This document shows positions 1 to 7,404 of a stretch of 49,103 bases of DNA, piece after piece. The stretch is from IMG/VR virus record IMGVR_UViG_3300042396_000220, positions 1 to 49,103 of that record. One strand, written 5' to 3'. Below the pieces are notes generated by a model. That model did no database searches. It saw only the letters and a program-made list of their open reading frames with translations, and was not told where the DNA came from. Numbering within the stretch: the first letter of the stretch is position 1; each line of letters starts with the position of its first letter. The position numbers were made by a program, and so were the translations under genes. Source of the stretch: a virus.

Positions 1-1
1 G

Positions 2-928
2 AGTTCGTGCAAGGCGTTCTTCGATATGGTTCCGCCCCGGTGGGCTGAGCGGCTGAGTCGGCCCGGGGCCCTGCTGTTCATTGACGAGTTGACCACGGTG
101 CCACCGGCAATGCGGGCGGCTCTGCTGTCCATGCTGACGGAGCGGCGGCTTGGCAGTCTGGTCATCCACCCGGACACGTTGATGGCTGCGGCTTGCAACC
201 CGGCCCACATGGCTCCCAATGCCAGCCCGCTTGAGAAGTCGATGGCCAACCGCTTCTTCCATTGCGAGTGGAAGCACGACTTCGATAGCTGGCAGGCCGG
301 TATGGAGTCTGAGAACGACGCTTGGGGTTCCCCTTGGTTTCCGGTTGTGGAATCCGATTGGCGGCGTCATGCCATCAAGTGGGGCCACATGATCACCGGC
401 TACCTGCGTAAGAACAGCAACGAGCGGATTCTGATTCCGCAGAACGATGACGAGAAGGCGTTCCCGACTCCCCGGACTTGGCACTACCTGCGGAATTGCT
501 TGGCTGCTGCCGAGTCGGTTGAGGCACCGGCTCACATCCAGAGCCAGCTTGCCGCCGGTTGTGTGGGCAAGACGGTGGGGTCCAACTTCTTCCGGTACGT
601 CAGCGAACTGGACTTGGTGGACCCGGAAGCTGTGATTGCCGGGACCGCGACGTTTGTGTTCGACCGGAAGCGGATTGACTTGGCTTCGGCCCTGCTTACC
701 TCGCTGGTGTCGTGCATCCGGCGGGATTACTCGCAGGATCGGCTCGACGCTGCGGTGGAAGTTTTCACCAACAACGTCGGCAAGAACGCCCGAGACCTTG
801 TACTGAGCCAGCTTCGGCATCTGGTTCAGGCCCGCCCGGAGGGTACGGCACTGTCGGCTAAGACGATCAAGAACATCACCGAGTTCGGCAAGGACATCCC
901 CGATGCCGTTCGCAGAAGGAGGGCCTAA
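2..928 (+). CDS. MoxR-type AAA+ ATPase, C-terminal part (5' end outside window)
   Basis: The reading frame is already open at the first bases, so the true start and the Walker A motif lie outside the window. Seen: a Walker B motif (ALLFIDEL), a sensor-1-like AACNP and a following NRFF, the order found in MoxR/RavA-type AAA+ ATPases, then a helical C-terminal domain. Its stop overlaps the ATG of the VWA/metallopeptidase gene (TAATG at 926-930), so the two are translationally coupled. MoxR ATPases normally act as chaperone-like remodelers with VWA-domain partners, and this pairing matches that rule. The target is unknown. The internal ATG at 26 is not a likely start because conserved AAA+ sequence precedes it in other family members. 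Confidence 0.85.
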   Translation, partial: SSCKAFFDMVPPRWAERLSRPGALLFIDELTTVPPAMRAALLSMLTERRLGSLVIHPDTLMAAACNPAHMAPNASPLEKSMANRFFHCEWKHDFDSWQAGMESENDAWGSPWFPVVESDWRRHAIKWGHMITGYLRKNSNERILIPQNDDEKAFPTPRTWHYLRNCLAAAESVEAPAHIQSQLAAGCVGKTVGSNFFRYVSELDLVDPEAVIAGTATFVFDRKRIDLASALLTSLVSCIRRDYSQDRLDAAVEVFTNNVGKNARDLVLSQLRHLVQARPEGTALSAKTIKNITEFGKDIPDAVRRRRA

Positions 929-2397
929 TGACAGCAGCAGCAGTGGTTACACCTGCGGAATTGTTCAGTCACTTCCGCATGATGACCTATCAGTACTTCC
1001 CGTACCTGTCTCCCTACGTTTACTCCCTTGTCCCAGTTGAAAGGCCGGGGCTGGGGACGATGGCAGTGGATATGTACGGACGGGTTTATTACGACCCAGC
1101 GTTTTGCGAGAAGCTGACGCTGGAGCAGGGGTCCTACGTTGTTCTGCACGAAGCAATGCACCTGATCCTCAGGCATTGCCACCGTGCCGAGAAGATCATC
1201 GGCAAGACCCCGAGCAAGCGGGAACGCAGCAAGTACAACATCGCGGTTGACTTGGTTGTGTGGGAAATGATGGAGGCTATTGCCGAACACGCCCCCGGCA
1301 ACCCTGTCACGTTCCCCACTCTGCAAGCCAAGTACCCGAAGCTTGAAAAGAATCTGACGGTGGAGGAAATCTACTCCATCATTTCGGAGAAGCAGCAGGG
1401 TGGTGGCGGTGGTGGCGAGGGGCCCAAGGGTGATGGCCCGGAGACTGAGTGTGATGACGAGAACAACGAGCCTGACCAGAGCGACGAGTCTGGCGATGAC
1501 GAGTCCCCCGAAACCGACAGTGGCGAAAGCGAGGACGATGATGGTGGCGATGACCAGAGAGGGGAAGACACTTCTGGCAAGGGCCCTGCTGAAGATGACG
1601 AAGACGGAGACAGCAGTTCGGGCGACGAAGATGCTGACGAAGACAGCGAGTTCGACAAAGTAGGCGGCGGGTCTGGTGCTGACGGTGACCCCCGTGATTA
1701 CGAGGAGGAGCCCAATGACAACTGGGAGACCTTCCAAGAAGACAAGCTGCTTGAGGCTATTGAGCAGAAGATCGAAGAGGAAGAGCAGGAGCGTGGAATC
1801 GGGACCATTCCCGGTGAACTGAAGCGTGTCATCAAGAACAAGCTTCGGCCTCAGCCCAATCCTTGGGATGTGCTGCGGTCCACGGTTGCCAAGGCTATTG
1901 CCAATAGCCGTGGGGCTCCTGACTCGACCTACCGGAGGATGAGTCGGCGTCAGTCCATCATGCCGGATGACACCCGGCTGAAAGGCCAGCAGCGGTACTC
2001 CCCAAGTGCTGCCTGTGTGATCGACACCAGCGGCTCAATGACTTCGGAGTGTCTGGCCAAGGCACTGGTTGTCGTGCAGCAGGGGCTCAAGGCAATCGGC
2101 AAGCTGCCGGTCATCACCTGTGACGCTCGGGTTACCGGGGACAGGGTGCTGACGGCAGTCAGTCAGGACTTCGTTCTGGCTGGGGGCGGCGGGACGGACA
2201 TGAGAATCCCGATTGCCCACGCTGAGAAAGAGTATCGGCCGGATGTGATTGTGCTTGTGACGGACGGCTACACCCCATGGCCAAGCAAGCCCACCAAGGG
2301 GCAGTTGATTGTGGCCTGCACGACGGACTGCCAAGGCATACCGCCGTGGGCCAAGACGGTTCGGATTCCCGATGCACCAAACAAGGAGGAACTGTGA
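928..2397 (+). CDS. VWA-domain protein with N-terminal zinc metallopeptidase-like domain
   Basis: 489 residues. The N-terminal half has a zincin motif HEAMH (residues 74-78) in the setting typical of the putative metallopeptidase family that is paired with VWA-like domains (PF13203/PF09967 type). Residues about 155-260 are a low-complexity, very acidic Gly/Asp/Glu/Ser linker. The C-terminal third is a VWA domain with an intact MIDAS start, DTSGS (D366, S368, S370). Its start codon overlaps the stop of the MoxR ATPase, and its stop overlaps the GTG of the next gene. Known: MoxR-VWA pairs form metal-dependent remodeling complexes. Inferred: this phage-borne pair acts on a host or phage protein complex. 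Whether the peptidase site is active cannot be judged from sequence. Confidence 0.85.
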   Translation: MTAAAVVTPAELFSHFRMMTYQYFPYLSPYVYSLVPVERPGLGTMAVDMYGRVYYDPAFCEKLTLEQGSYVVLHEAMHLILRHCHRAEKIIGKTPSKRERSKYNIAVDLVVWEMMEAIAEHAPGNPVTFPTLQAKYPKLEKNLTVEEIYSIISEKQQGGGGGGEGPKGDGPETECDDENNEPDQSDESGDDESPETDSGESEDDDGGDDQRGEDTSGKGPAEDDEDGDSSSGDEDADEDSEFDKVGGGSGADGDPRDYEEEPNDNWETFQEDKLLEAIEQKIEEEEQERGIGTIPGELKRVIKNKLRPQPNPWDVLRSTVAKAIANSRGAPDSTYRRMSRRQSIMPDDTRLKGQQRYSPSAACVIDTSGSMTSECLAKALVVVQQGLKAIGKLPVITCDARVTGDRVLTAVSQDFVLAGGGGTDMRIPIAHAEKEYRPDVIVLVTDGYTPWPSKPTKGQLIVACTTDCQGIPPWAKTVRIPDAPNKEEL

Positions 2398-3740
2398 ACA
2401 ACAAGAAGATTGCCACAGCTTCATGGCTTGCGAAGAAGGCCATGTCGCTGATGAAAAGAGACCCTGAAGAGTACGAGCGGCTGATCACTGGCGGATCGGA
2501 GAAGGTGCTGAGCGGAACAGTGGTCAAGCTGGATTGCAATTCACACAACTCTACCCCCAGTTACTTTGCGATCCGAGTGAAAGGCAAAGAGGAGTACTGC
2601 CGCGTGTTTTCCGTGCGGCACAAGGAAAAGCTGTACAGCTTCTACAGCTTTCACTTCACGGCAACCCAGTATCGAAAGCGGCTGACGGACAAGTACCTGC
2701 CGATCACCCTGCCTGAGGGTGTGAAGTGCAGGACGTATGTCAACTCGCCAGTAACCAAATGCCTGTATCACAACGCTGACGGGTCTTTGGCTATGACTGG
2801 TGTGTGGAAAGGCGGCGGTCGGGGCAGGCCCGGTGTTCCGAGTAGTCACGTTGTTTTGAATGACGAGACCGGGGCGTTTGTTGATGACCGCGAACTGGTT
2901 CACAAAGTGATTGCAGGCTGCATGAATCAGAGCGTTCAGGCCAACTATCAGTTCTTCCATGCCGCCAGCAAAAAGCGTTCGGAATGGCTTCGGTCTTTCG
3001 AGTGCATGACCGGCATGTGCGACATGAAGAAGGTGCTGAAGATTGCGGCAGAGACCTATCGGATGGCGTCGAGGATGTGCGAAAGGCACAAGGGCCTGAG
3101 CCTGACGCTGTTCCCCGCTGCCATGGTGGACAAGTTCAAGGTCGAGAGCCGCCTTCAGTCTGTCCGTGTTTCCGGGATGGGCGGCAGGCAGACGGTGCTG
3201 GCCCGGGACGAAAACCACAACCCGACGCTGTGCTACCTGCCTGAGGTTGTGCTGTCGTGGGATGAACGATTCGTGACTTCCGAGTATGGGTCAGCGTGGG
3301 GCGGCATCGTCATGCAGATCGTGCCGCACGGCAACGCTTTGCTTGACCCCATTGGCTACGGGTCCCAGTTGTCGAGGCACTACAGAACTCTTGGCGATGT
3401 GCCGAGGGGCGAGCCATTGCGTGCGGTCACGGATAAGTCGGTGCTTCTGGAGCGGGCATACCACTCGCTGGAAGCCTATGACCCAGCGACACCCATTGAA
3501 AATCGAGGGGGCCTGCATCGGTACTGGGGGTGGGCGGCTTACGGTGAGAAGCACGTTTACAGCGAGGACGAAAACAAGATTGTCTTGTGGCCGAAGCATC
3601 GGGACAAGGTTCGCGTCATCGGTTTTGGGACTGGGTTCGACCAGTTGTTTGAGCAAGAAGACCCGGTTGCGGAGACCCCTGAAAACATCAGCCTTCTGAT
3701 TGAAGAGAAGCTTCTGATGGGGAGTCTGCCACTGTGTTGA
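2394..3740 (+). CDS. hypothetical protein, 448 aa, third gene of MoxR-VWA operon
   Basis: GTG start chosen because AAGGAGGA lies just upstream (2383-2390) and the GTG overlaps the TGA of the preceding gene. The frame is open further upstream to 2277, but that part lies inside the VWA gene. I do not recognise the family. The protein is soluble, mixed alpha/beta, with many Cys and His residues scattered but no clear zinc-knuckle pairs; there is no signal peptide or membrane segment. Tight coupling to the MoxR and VWA genes suggests it is a partner or substrate adaptor of that complex. Its last codons overlap the GTG of the small membrane protein downstream. Confidence 0.8.
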   Translation: MNNKKIATASWLAKKAMSLMKRDPEEYERLITGGSEKVLSGTVVKLDCNSHNSTPSYFAIRVKGKEEYCRVFSVRHKEKLYSFYSFHFTATQYRKRLTDKYLPITLPEGVKCRTYVNSPVTKCLYHNADGSLAMTGVWKGGGRGRPGVPSSHVVLNDETGAFVDDRELVHKVIAGCMNQSVQANYQFFHAASKKRSEWLRSFECMTGMCDMKKVLKIAAETYRMASRMCERHKGLSLTLFPAAMVDKFKVESRLQSVRVSGMGGRQTVLARDENHNPTLCYLPEVVLSWDERFVTSEYGSAWGGIVMQIVPHGNALLDPIGYGSQLSRHYRTLGDVPRGEPLRAVTDKSVLLERAYHSLEAYDPATPIENRGGLHRYWGWAAYGEKHVYSEDENKIVLWPKHRDKVRVIGFGTGFDQLFEQEDPVAETPENISLLIEEKLLMGSLPLC

Positions 3741-4012
3741 ACCAAGCACTGCCTTACCTCAGTGCTGCGGTGGCACTGGGGTTTATTTACTACTGGCTTG
3801 TGACCATGGAACCAGCATTGGTTTCACGGAAGACATACAAGCAACGGACTGCGGTGGTTGCAGCGTATGCAACTTTCGTGGTGCTGACCAGAAATGGCGG
3901 CTTCAATTATTTCCAGTTGGCTGCGGAGTGCCTTGCGTTATTGCACATCTTCAGCCTTGTGACGGCGTTTCTCTATGGGGATGCAATGCACAACATGAAA
4001 GACAACTGCTGA
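3734..4012 (+). CDS. small integral membrane protein, 92 aa
   Basis: GTG start overlapping the TGA of the previous gene. Hydrophobic stretches at about residues 7-25, 40-53 and 62-82 suggest two or three membrane helices; the C-terminus is short and polar with a final Cys. The family is not recognised. Its place inside the MoxR-VWA operon suggests that the complex may be tethered to, or act at, the cytoplasmic membrane. Its stop overlaps the ATG of the next gene. Confidence 0.7.
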   Translation: MLNQALPYLSAAVALGFIYYWLVTMEPALVSRKTYKQRTAVVAAYATFVVLTRNGGFNYFQLAAECLALLHIFSLVTAFLYGDAMHNMKDNC

Positions 4013-4266
4013 TGGAAGAACGAGCGATACCTCTGAACGTCTACGGGTACATGGTTGTTTACCGGCAGCAAGCCGGTGGCAAATGGACCGTTGACACTGA
4101 CGATGAGTACCTGAACCTGCCCGCCCACTACCTATCAGTGGACGAAGCACTGGATCGGGTTGAGTACCTGCGGAAGAAGGGCATTGAATCTCGTGTCGCT
4201 GCGTTGGTGGCCGAGAGTACGGACACAGCCGAAGAGTTTGAGGAGAACAAAGCCGATGGCCAGTAA
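4012..4266 (+). CDS. hypothetical acidic protein, 84 aa
   Basis: The ATG overlaps the TGA of the membrane protein gene. The reading frame extends further 5' (to 3928) but inside the upstream gene, so the coupled ATG is preferred. The N-terminal half (VYGYMVVYRQQAGGKWTVD) looks like a small beta domain; the C-terminus is helical and acidic. There is no recognised domain. It overlaps the next gene by 11 bases. Confidence 0.65.
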   Translation: MEERAIPLNVYGYMVVYRQQAGGKWTVDTDDEYLNLPAHYLSVDEALDRVEYLRKKGIESRVAALVAESTDTAEEFEENKADGQ

Positions 4267-4612
4267 GACGAAGATGCCGATTGAGCAGTTCATTCCCCTT
4301 TATCTCGCCGCCCACAAGGCTGGCCTGACCAAGGAGGAATTCGCAAAGAAGATCGGGGTGTCTCCGATCACGGTGTACCAGCGGGTGTACGAACTGAACC
4401 GCGAGGGCCTCGGCCTTCCGATCTTGGGTGCCAAGCCCAAGATGAGCCTGATCGACCGTGCCAAGGCGGCAATGCAGGCTGCGGGAACCAGCACCGCTGA
4501 GCCCAAGGGCAAGGCCAAGGCTGCGGCCAAGGTTGTCGAGCCCAAGGTCGAGGTCGAGGAAGCGGACGAGGTCGAGCCGCAGGACGAACTGGAACAGCTT
4601 CTGAACGGGTGA
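4256..4612 (+). CDS. HTH-type DNA-binding protein with acidic tail, 118 aa
   Basis: The start ATG follows GAGGAGA with good spacing. Residues about 20-55 (LTKEEFAKKIGVSPITVYQRVYELNREG) have the pattern of a helix-turn-helix in which GVSPITVYQRV would be the recognition region. The remainder is an Ala/Lys/Pro-rich linker followed by an acidic C-terminus. This is the last gene before a strong terminator. It may be a regulator of the operon it closes; no operator is visible. The exact HTH family is not recognised. Confidence 0.75.
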   Translation: MASKTKMPIEQFIPLYLAAHKAGLTKEEFAKKIGVSPITVYQRVYELNREGLGLPILGAKPKMSLIDRAKAAMQAAGTSTAEPKGKAKAAAKVVEPKVEVEEADEVEPQDELEQLLNG

Positions 4613-4618
4613 TCTTTA

Positions 4619-4660
4619 CCCCGGAGCAGAGGAGCATCCTCTGCTCCGGGGTTTCTCTTA
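4619..4660 (+). terminator. rho-independent terminator, 15-bp perfect stem
   Basis: A 15-bp perfect inverted repeat (4619-4633 with 4637-4651) encloses a 3-base loop and is followed by TTTCTCTT. It starts six bases after the stop of the HTH gene and ends the MoxR-VWA operon. Confidence 0.9.
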
Positions 4661-4661
4661 C

Positions 4662-4675
4662 TTGAAGGGATTCAA
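4662..4675 (+). promoter_or_regulatory. inverted repeat holding the ribosome binding site
   Basis: TTGAA-GGGA-TTCAA is a perfect 5-bp inverted repeat. The purine-rich core (GAAGGGA) that serves as Shine-Dalgarno for the exported protein lies in it, and the ATG follows at once. It could fold in mRNA and limit initiation, or be an operator. The stem is short, so this is tentative. Confidence 0.35.
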
Positions 4676-4996
4676 ATGAGGTTTGTTATTTGTCTTTTGT
4701 CTTTGATTGTATGCGGCCAGTGTTTCGCTGAACCGTCCTGCCGTAACGGCCAGTGCGGCGTGATCTCCAAGTTGGAGACTGCGACCGCTCAAGGTGTGGC
4801 CAATCTGATGGCAAGGCTCCGAAGGATGGGTCATTACGGTGGCAACAGCGGGTACGAGGGGGTGGGCGTTGGCTCGACTCCCCAGCAGGCTCTTCGCAAC
4901 TGCTGCTATTCCAACAGTGGGATGGCAGTTGTTGATGAGGGCGTGGCCCGTGGTTCGGACGGTCGGTGGTATGCGTGTCGCAGGTACTCTCGGTAA
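4676..4996 (+). CDS. small secreted protein, EGVG/NCCY motif
   Basis: 106 residues. The N-terminus is a typical signal peptide (MRFVICLLSLIVCGQCFA) with a likely cut after CFA. The mature part contains several Cys residues and the pattern EGVGVGST...ALRNCCY...GVARGSDGRWYAC. From memory, this resembles short exported domains common in Planctomycetes; that link should be checked by search. Export from a phage early region suggests a role in the host envelope, for example exclusion of other phages. It is preceded by a strong terminator, so it belongs to a separate transcript. Confidence 0.75.
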   Translation: MRFVICLLSLIVCGQCFAEPSCRNGQCGVISKLETATAQGVANLMARLRRMGHYGGNSGYEGVGVGSTPQQALRNCCYSNSGMAVVDEGVARGSDGRWYACRRYSR

Positions 4997-5010
4997 CCAA
5001 GGAGGGCTCT

Positions 5011-5400
5011 ATGCCTATCGTGTTTTCTCCGGTCAAAGCTCGCCGCCAAGAAGGCAAGTTTGACCTGACGGTTTCTCCCCGGGGCTATCGCTCCGGTTCA
5101 CTTGCCATGGAGTTTTCATTCTCCACGGGAGTGCAGGATCGGGTTCGGTACGTTGACGGTGATCGGGTTGTGGTTGTGTTCGATGAGACCCAAAAGACGC
5201 TTGTCGTGGAGCGGGTGGGTGCCGACACCCCCGGCTACAAGGTGTGTGTCAAGAAGCTGCAGCATGGCCGTGAGGCTGTGAGGGTGCGGGTTGGCTGCAC
5301 CAAGCAGCACTGGGTTCAGGTTCTCGGTGAGTCTCGTAGCAAGAAGTACGAACTCTTCGAGATCAACGGCAACAAGGTCACGTTCATGGAATCTGCTTGA
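5011..5400 (+). CDS. hypothetical protein, 129 aa
   Basis: ATG preceded by AAGGAGGG at 4999-5006. The frame is open from 4966, but the Shine-Dalgarno favours 5011. The sequence is rich in beta-strand patterns (VRYVDGDRVVVVFDETQKTLVVERV), basic, with no signal or membrane segment. The family is unknown. It shares a transcript with the secreted protein upstream and is followed closely by a terminator. Confidence 0.75.
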   Translation: MPIVFSPVKARRQEGKFDLTVSPRGYRSGSLAMEFSFSTGVQDRVRYVDGDRVVVVFDETQKTLVVERVGADTPGYKVCVKKLQHGREAVRVRVGCTKQHWVQVLGESRSKKYELFEINGNKVTFMESA

Positions 5401-5405
5401 TCATT

Positions 5406-5451
5406 GGCCAGCCCGGTTCCCGAACACGGGGCCGGGCTGGCCTTCTTTTTT
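5406..5451 (+). terminator. rho-independent terminator
   Basis: An 11-bp perfect stem, GGCCAGCCCGG (5406-5416) with its complement at 5432-5442, has a small inner CCC/GGG stem and is followed by TTCTTTTTT. It ends the two-gene transcript 4676-5400. Confidence 0.9.
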
Positions 5452-5469
5452 CACGGAGCGAATAGATCA

Positions 5470-5796
5470 ATGGATACCCACAAAAACAAATCACCAGAGT
5501 GCGATACCCCGAACTGCCTGATCTGCAAGTTCTGGCCCACAGCCTCAGCCATGTTCCACCCTCAAGCTGCTGAATTCTGGGTGGACAAAGAGACCGCTGA
5601 GGTTTTCGTGGCCACCGGACTCAAGGCTCTGTCCACCGGGGAGGTAGTGGAGATGGAGGAGCGGCTGTTCACCTACGTCAAGGCTGTCTGCGACTGCGGT
5701 AACGAAGCCGTCATGCGGGCCGACATCCTGACAAATGGATATTCGGATCGCTGCCCTGTGTGTGCCGCCCTGTCTGCCGAAGCCGCCTCAAACTGA
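5470..5796 (+). CDS. small zinc-finger-like protein, 108 aa
   Basis: First ATG after the terminator. Cys clusters occur at both ends: CDTPNCLIC near residues 11-19, and CDCG with CPVC near the C-terminus, so two partial zinc-ribbon halves or one long-range zinc site are likely. The middle is helical. Role unknown; such proteins are common in phage early regions and often bind nucleic acid or host proteins. The start is supported only by a weak GGAG upstream. Confidence 0.65.
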   Translation: MDTHKNKSPECDTPNCLICKFWPTASAMFHPQAAEFWVDKETAEVFVATGLKALSTGEVVEMEERLFTYVKAVCDCGNEAVMRADILTNGYSDRCPVCAALSAEAASN

Positions 5797-5804
5797 GAGA
5801 ACCA

Positions 5805-6038
5805 ATGACAACCAAGAACAAAGTACTGACGCCAACTCAAGAAGACATCCTCGGGTTCATCGCATCCACCATCTACAAGTCTGGGTACCAGCCATCGTAT
5901 CGGGAGATATGCAAGAAGTTTGGCTTTCGATCACCGGCTGCTGTCACCAATCACCTGAAGGCTTGCGAGAAGAAGGGGGCCTGCAAGCGACGGCCCGGGT
6001 GTAGGTCCTTGGAGTTTTCGTGGAGGGAATACCTATGA
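5805..6038 (+). CDS. LexA-type winged-helix DNA-binding protein without peptidase
   Basis: 77 residues. LTPTQEDILGFIASTIYKSGYQPSYREICKKFGFRSPAAVTNHLKACEKKG matches the N-terminal winged-helix domain of LexA, including the PSYREI and SPAAVTNHLKAL-like recognition segment. The LexA self-cleavage and dimerisation domain is missing, so it cannot act as a classical self-cleaving repressor. It may be a constitutive or differently controlled repressor, or an antagonist that occupies SOS-like operators. It overlaps the next gene by four bases (ATGA). Confidence 0.85.
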   Translation: MTTKNKVLTPTQEDILGFIASTIYKSGYQPSYREICKKFGFRSPAAVTNHLKACEKKGACKRRPGCRSLEFSWREYL

Positions 6039-6229
6039 GCAAGCCAGCGTGGACTGAGAAAGTCGAGCAAGGAATGTGGATCATCGTGGCCCGCTCTGCC
6101 ACTGTGATGGCAGCGGAATCGGAGAGCAACTTCTTGGACAAGGAGACCAAGGAGAAGGTGCTGGCTGCGGTTCGTTACGCCGAACACCACTGGCAGAAAG
6201 ACCGGGAAGCAAAAGAAAGGAACGAGTGA
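6035..6229 (+). CDS. hypothetical protein, 64 aa
   Basis: The ATG at 6035 overlaps the LexA-like gene's stop and has GGAGGG at 6022-6027, so it is preferred to the ATG at 6020, which lies in the Shine-Dalgarno region. The protein is helical and charged (FLDKETKEKVLAAVRYAEHHWQKDREAKERNE). Family not recognised. Confidence 0.65.
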   Translation: MSKPAWTEKVEQGMWIIVARSATVMAAESESNFLDKETKEKVLAAVRYAEHHWQKDREAKERNE

Positions 6230-6231
6230 CC

Positions 6232-6549
6232 ATGAAAAGAAAGCTGGTTGACCAGACGTTCTTTGAACGCCACTGTTCGCTTATGAACCTCGGGTACGTT
6301 CCGTTTTTTGAGGAGTCCAACAGGTTTTCCGCTGGGCCCTTTAGCCTTCGCGGAAGGTCTTACTACCTCAGGAGGCGCGTTTGCCCCAAAGAGCATTCAT
6401 TGTGGAATACGACCATCGTTTGTTTCTATGACTTGCCGCCGGGGTCCCATCCTTGTGTTCTGACAATGCTCAAGGCGGCAAATCACTTTGCCATGATCAA
6501 GGCTCGTCAACTTGTTGAACTCACCAAAGTCTTTGATGTTTGTTCTTAG
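6232..6549 (+). CDS. hypothetical protein, 105 aa
   Basis: Starts at the ATG just after the stop of the 64-aa gene, with AAAGGAACGAG upstream; the longer frame from 6076 lies inside that gene. It contains basic and aromatic residues and four scattered Cys, with no membrane segment and no recognised domain. It precedes the serine recombinase by nine bases, so it belongs to the same transcript. Confidence 0.65.
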   Translation: MKRKLVDQTFFERHCSLMNLGYVPFFEESNRFSAGPFSLRGRSYYLRRRVCPKEHSLWNTTIVCFYDLPPGSHPCVLTMLKAANHFAMIKARQLVELTKVFDVCS

Positions 6550-6558
6550 GAGGACACC

Positions 6559-7404
6559 ATGCCAAAAGCTTACGGGTACTGCCGTGCCAGCACTGGAAGG
6601 CAGGACCTCACCTTTGACGTACAGAAAGCTGCCATCGAAAGATACTACGAGGGCAAGCTGAAACAGGAGGGGTTTGAGTGGGGCGGGGCCTATGAAGACA
6701 AGGATGTTTCAGGGGCCCAGCCATTCACTGAGCGGCCGAAGGGCAGAGAGCTGTTTGTTCTGGCTCAGCCGGGGGATGCGATTATCTGGCACAAAATGGA
6801 CAGGGCTTTCCGAAGCGTGATGGACGGTGCCAATACCTTCAACCTGCTCAAGACCAAGGGCATTGCAGTTCACTCGCTCGACATTCAGTTGGACACAAGC
6901 ACGGCCATGGGTTCTTTCGTGTGCCACTTGATGATGCTGCTCGGGGAACTGGAAAGATCGTGGATCAGCACCCGTACAAGGGAGGCACTGGAGGCACGGA
7001 AAGCACGGGGTCTGCCGCCGTCTTGTTCGCTGCCGCCCGGATGGAAGTCGATTGGCGTCGGGAAAGAAAGGCACCTTGTCCCTGACATAAGGGAACGCCA
7101 GATCATTGAGATGGTCCGTGCCAAGTTTTTATCCGGCATGACGCTGGAGAAAATCTCAAACGAGCTTTACTTCAAGAAGATCAAGCGGATTCGCAATAGC
7201 CCCACGAAAAGAAAGGCGACTTCGGAGTACGACCGCCAGTTCCTAGAGTTCTCCCTGATGGCAAGGGCAGAAGGGTATCCAGTGACCGCGTCCATAATGG
7301 CGTGGAAAAAAACTATTGGCAAAGTCAAACTGACCAAGCCATTCAGGGTGAGGCTGCTGGAAATGGAAGAGCAACACGCTCAAGCAAGCGGTTCATCTTC
7401 GTAA
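6559..7404 (+). CDS. serine recombinase (resolvase/invertase family)
   Basis: 281 residues, ATG after TTAGGAGG. The N-terminal domain has YGYCRASTGRQ with the catalytic Ser at residue 11, IIWHKMDRAFRSVMDG and a helix-E region (GELERSWISTRTREALEARKARG), as in the resolvase catalytic domain PF00239. The C-terminal part is short and basic, with a likely HTH (LSGMTLEKISNELYF), and lacks the long Cys-rich region of large serine integrases. It may resolve, invert or mobilise DNA. It is a second site-specific recombinase besides the tyrosine integrase. The 3' end converges on and overlaps the sigma-like gene by 25 bases. Confidence 0.9.
   Translation: MPKAYGYCRASTGRQDLTFDVQKAAIERYYEGKLKQEGFEWGGAYEDKDVSGAQPFTERPKGRELFVLAQPGDAIIWHKMDRAFRSVMDGANTFNLLKTKGIAVHSLDIQLDTSTAMGSFVCHLMMLLGELERSWISTRTREALEARKARGLPPSCSLPPGWKSIGVGKERHLVPDIRERQIIEMVRAKFLSGMTLEKISNELYFKKIKRIRNSPTKRKATSEYDRQFLEFSLMARAEGYPVTASIMAWKKTIGKVKLTKPFRVRLLEMEEQHAQASGSSS

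Noticed and set aside
1436-1670. Tandem DNA repeat in the VWA gene
   Set aside because: It is a low-complexity acidic coding stretch, not a regular repeat unit.
7085-7095. Further copy of the ACATAAAAGG motif (GACATAAGGG)
   Set aside because: It is shorter by two A's, on the + strand, and inside the recombinase gene.
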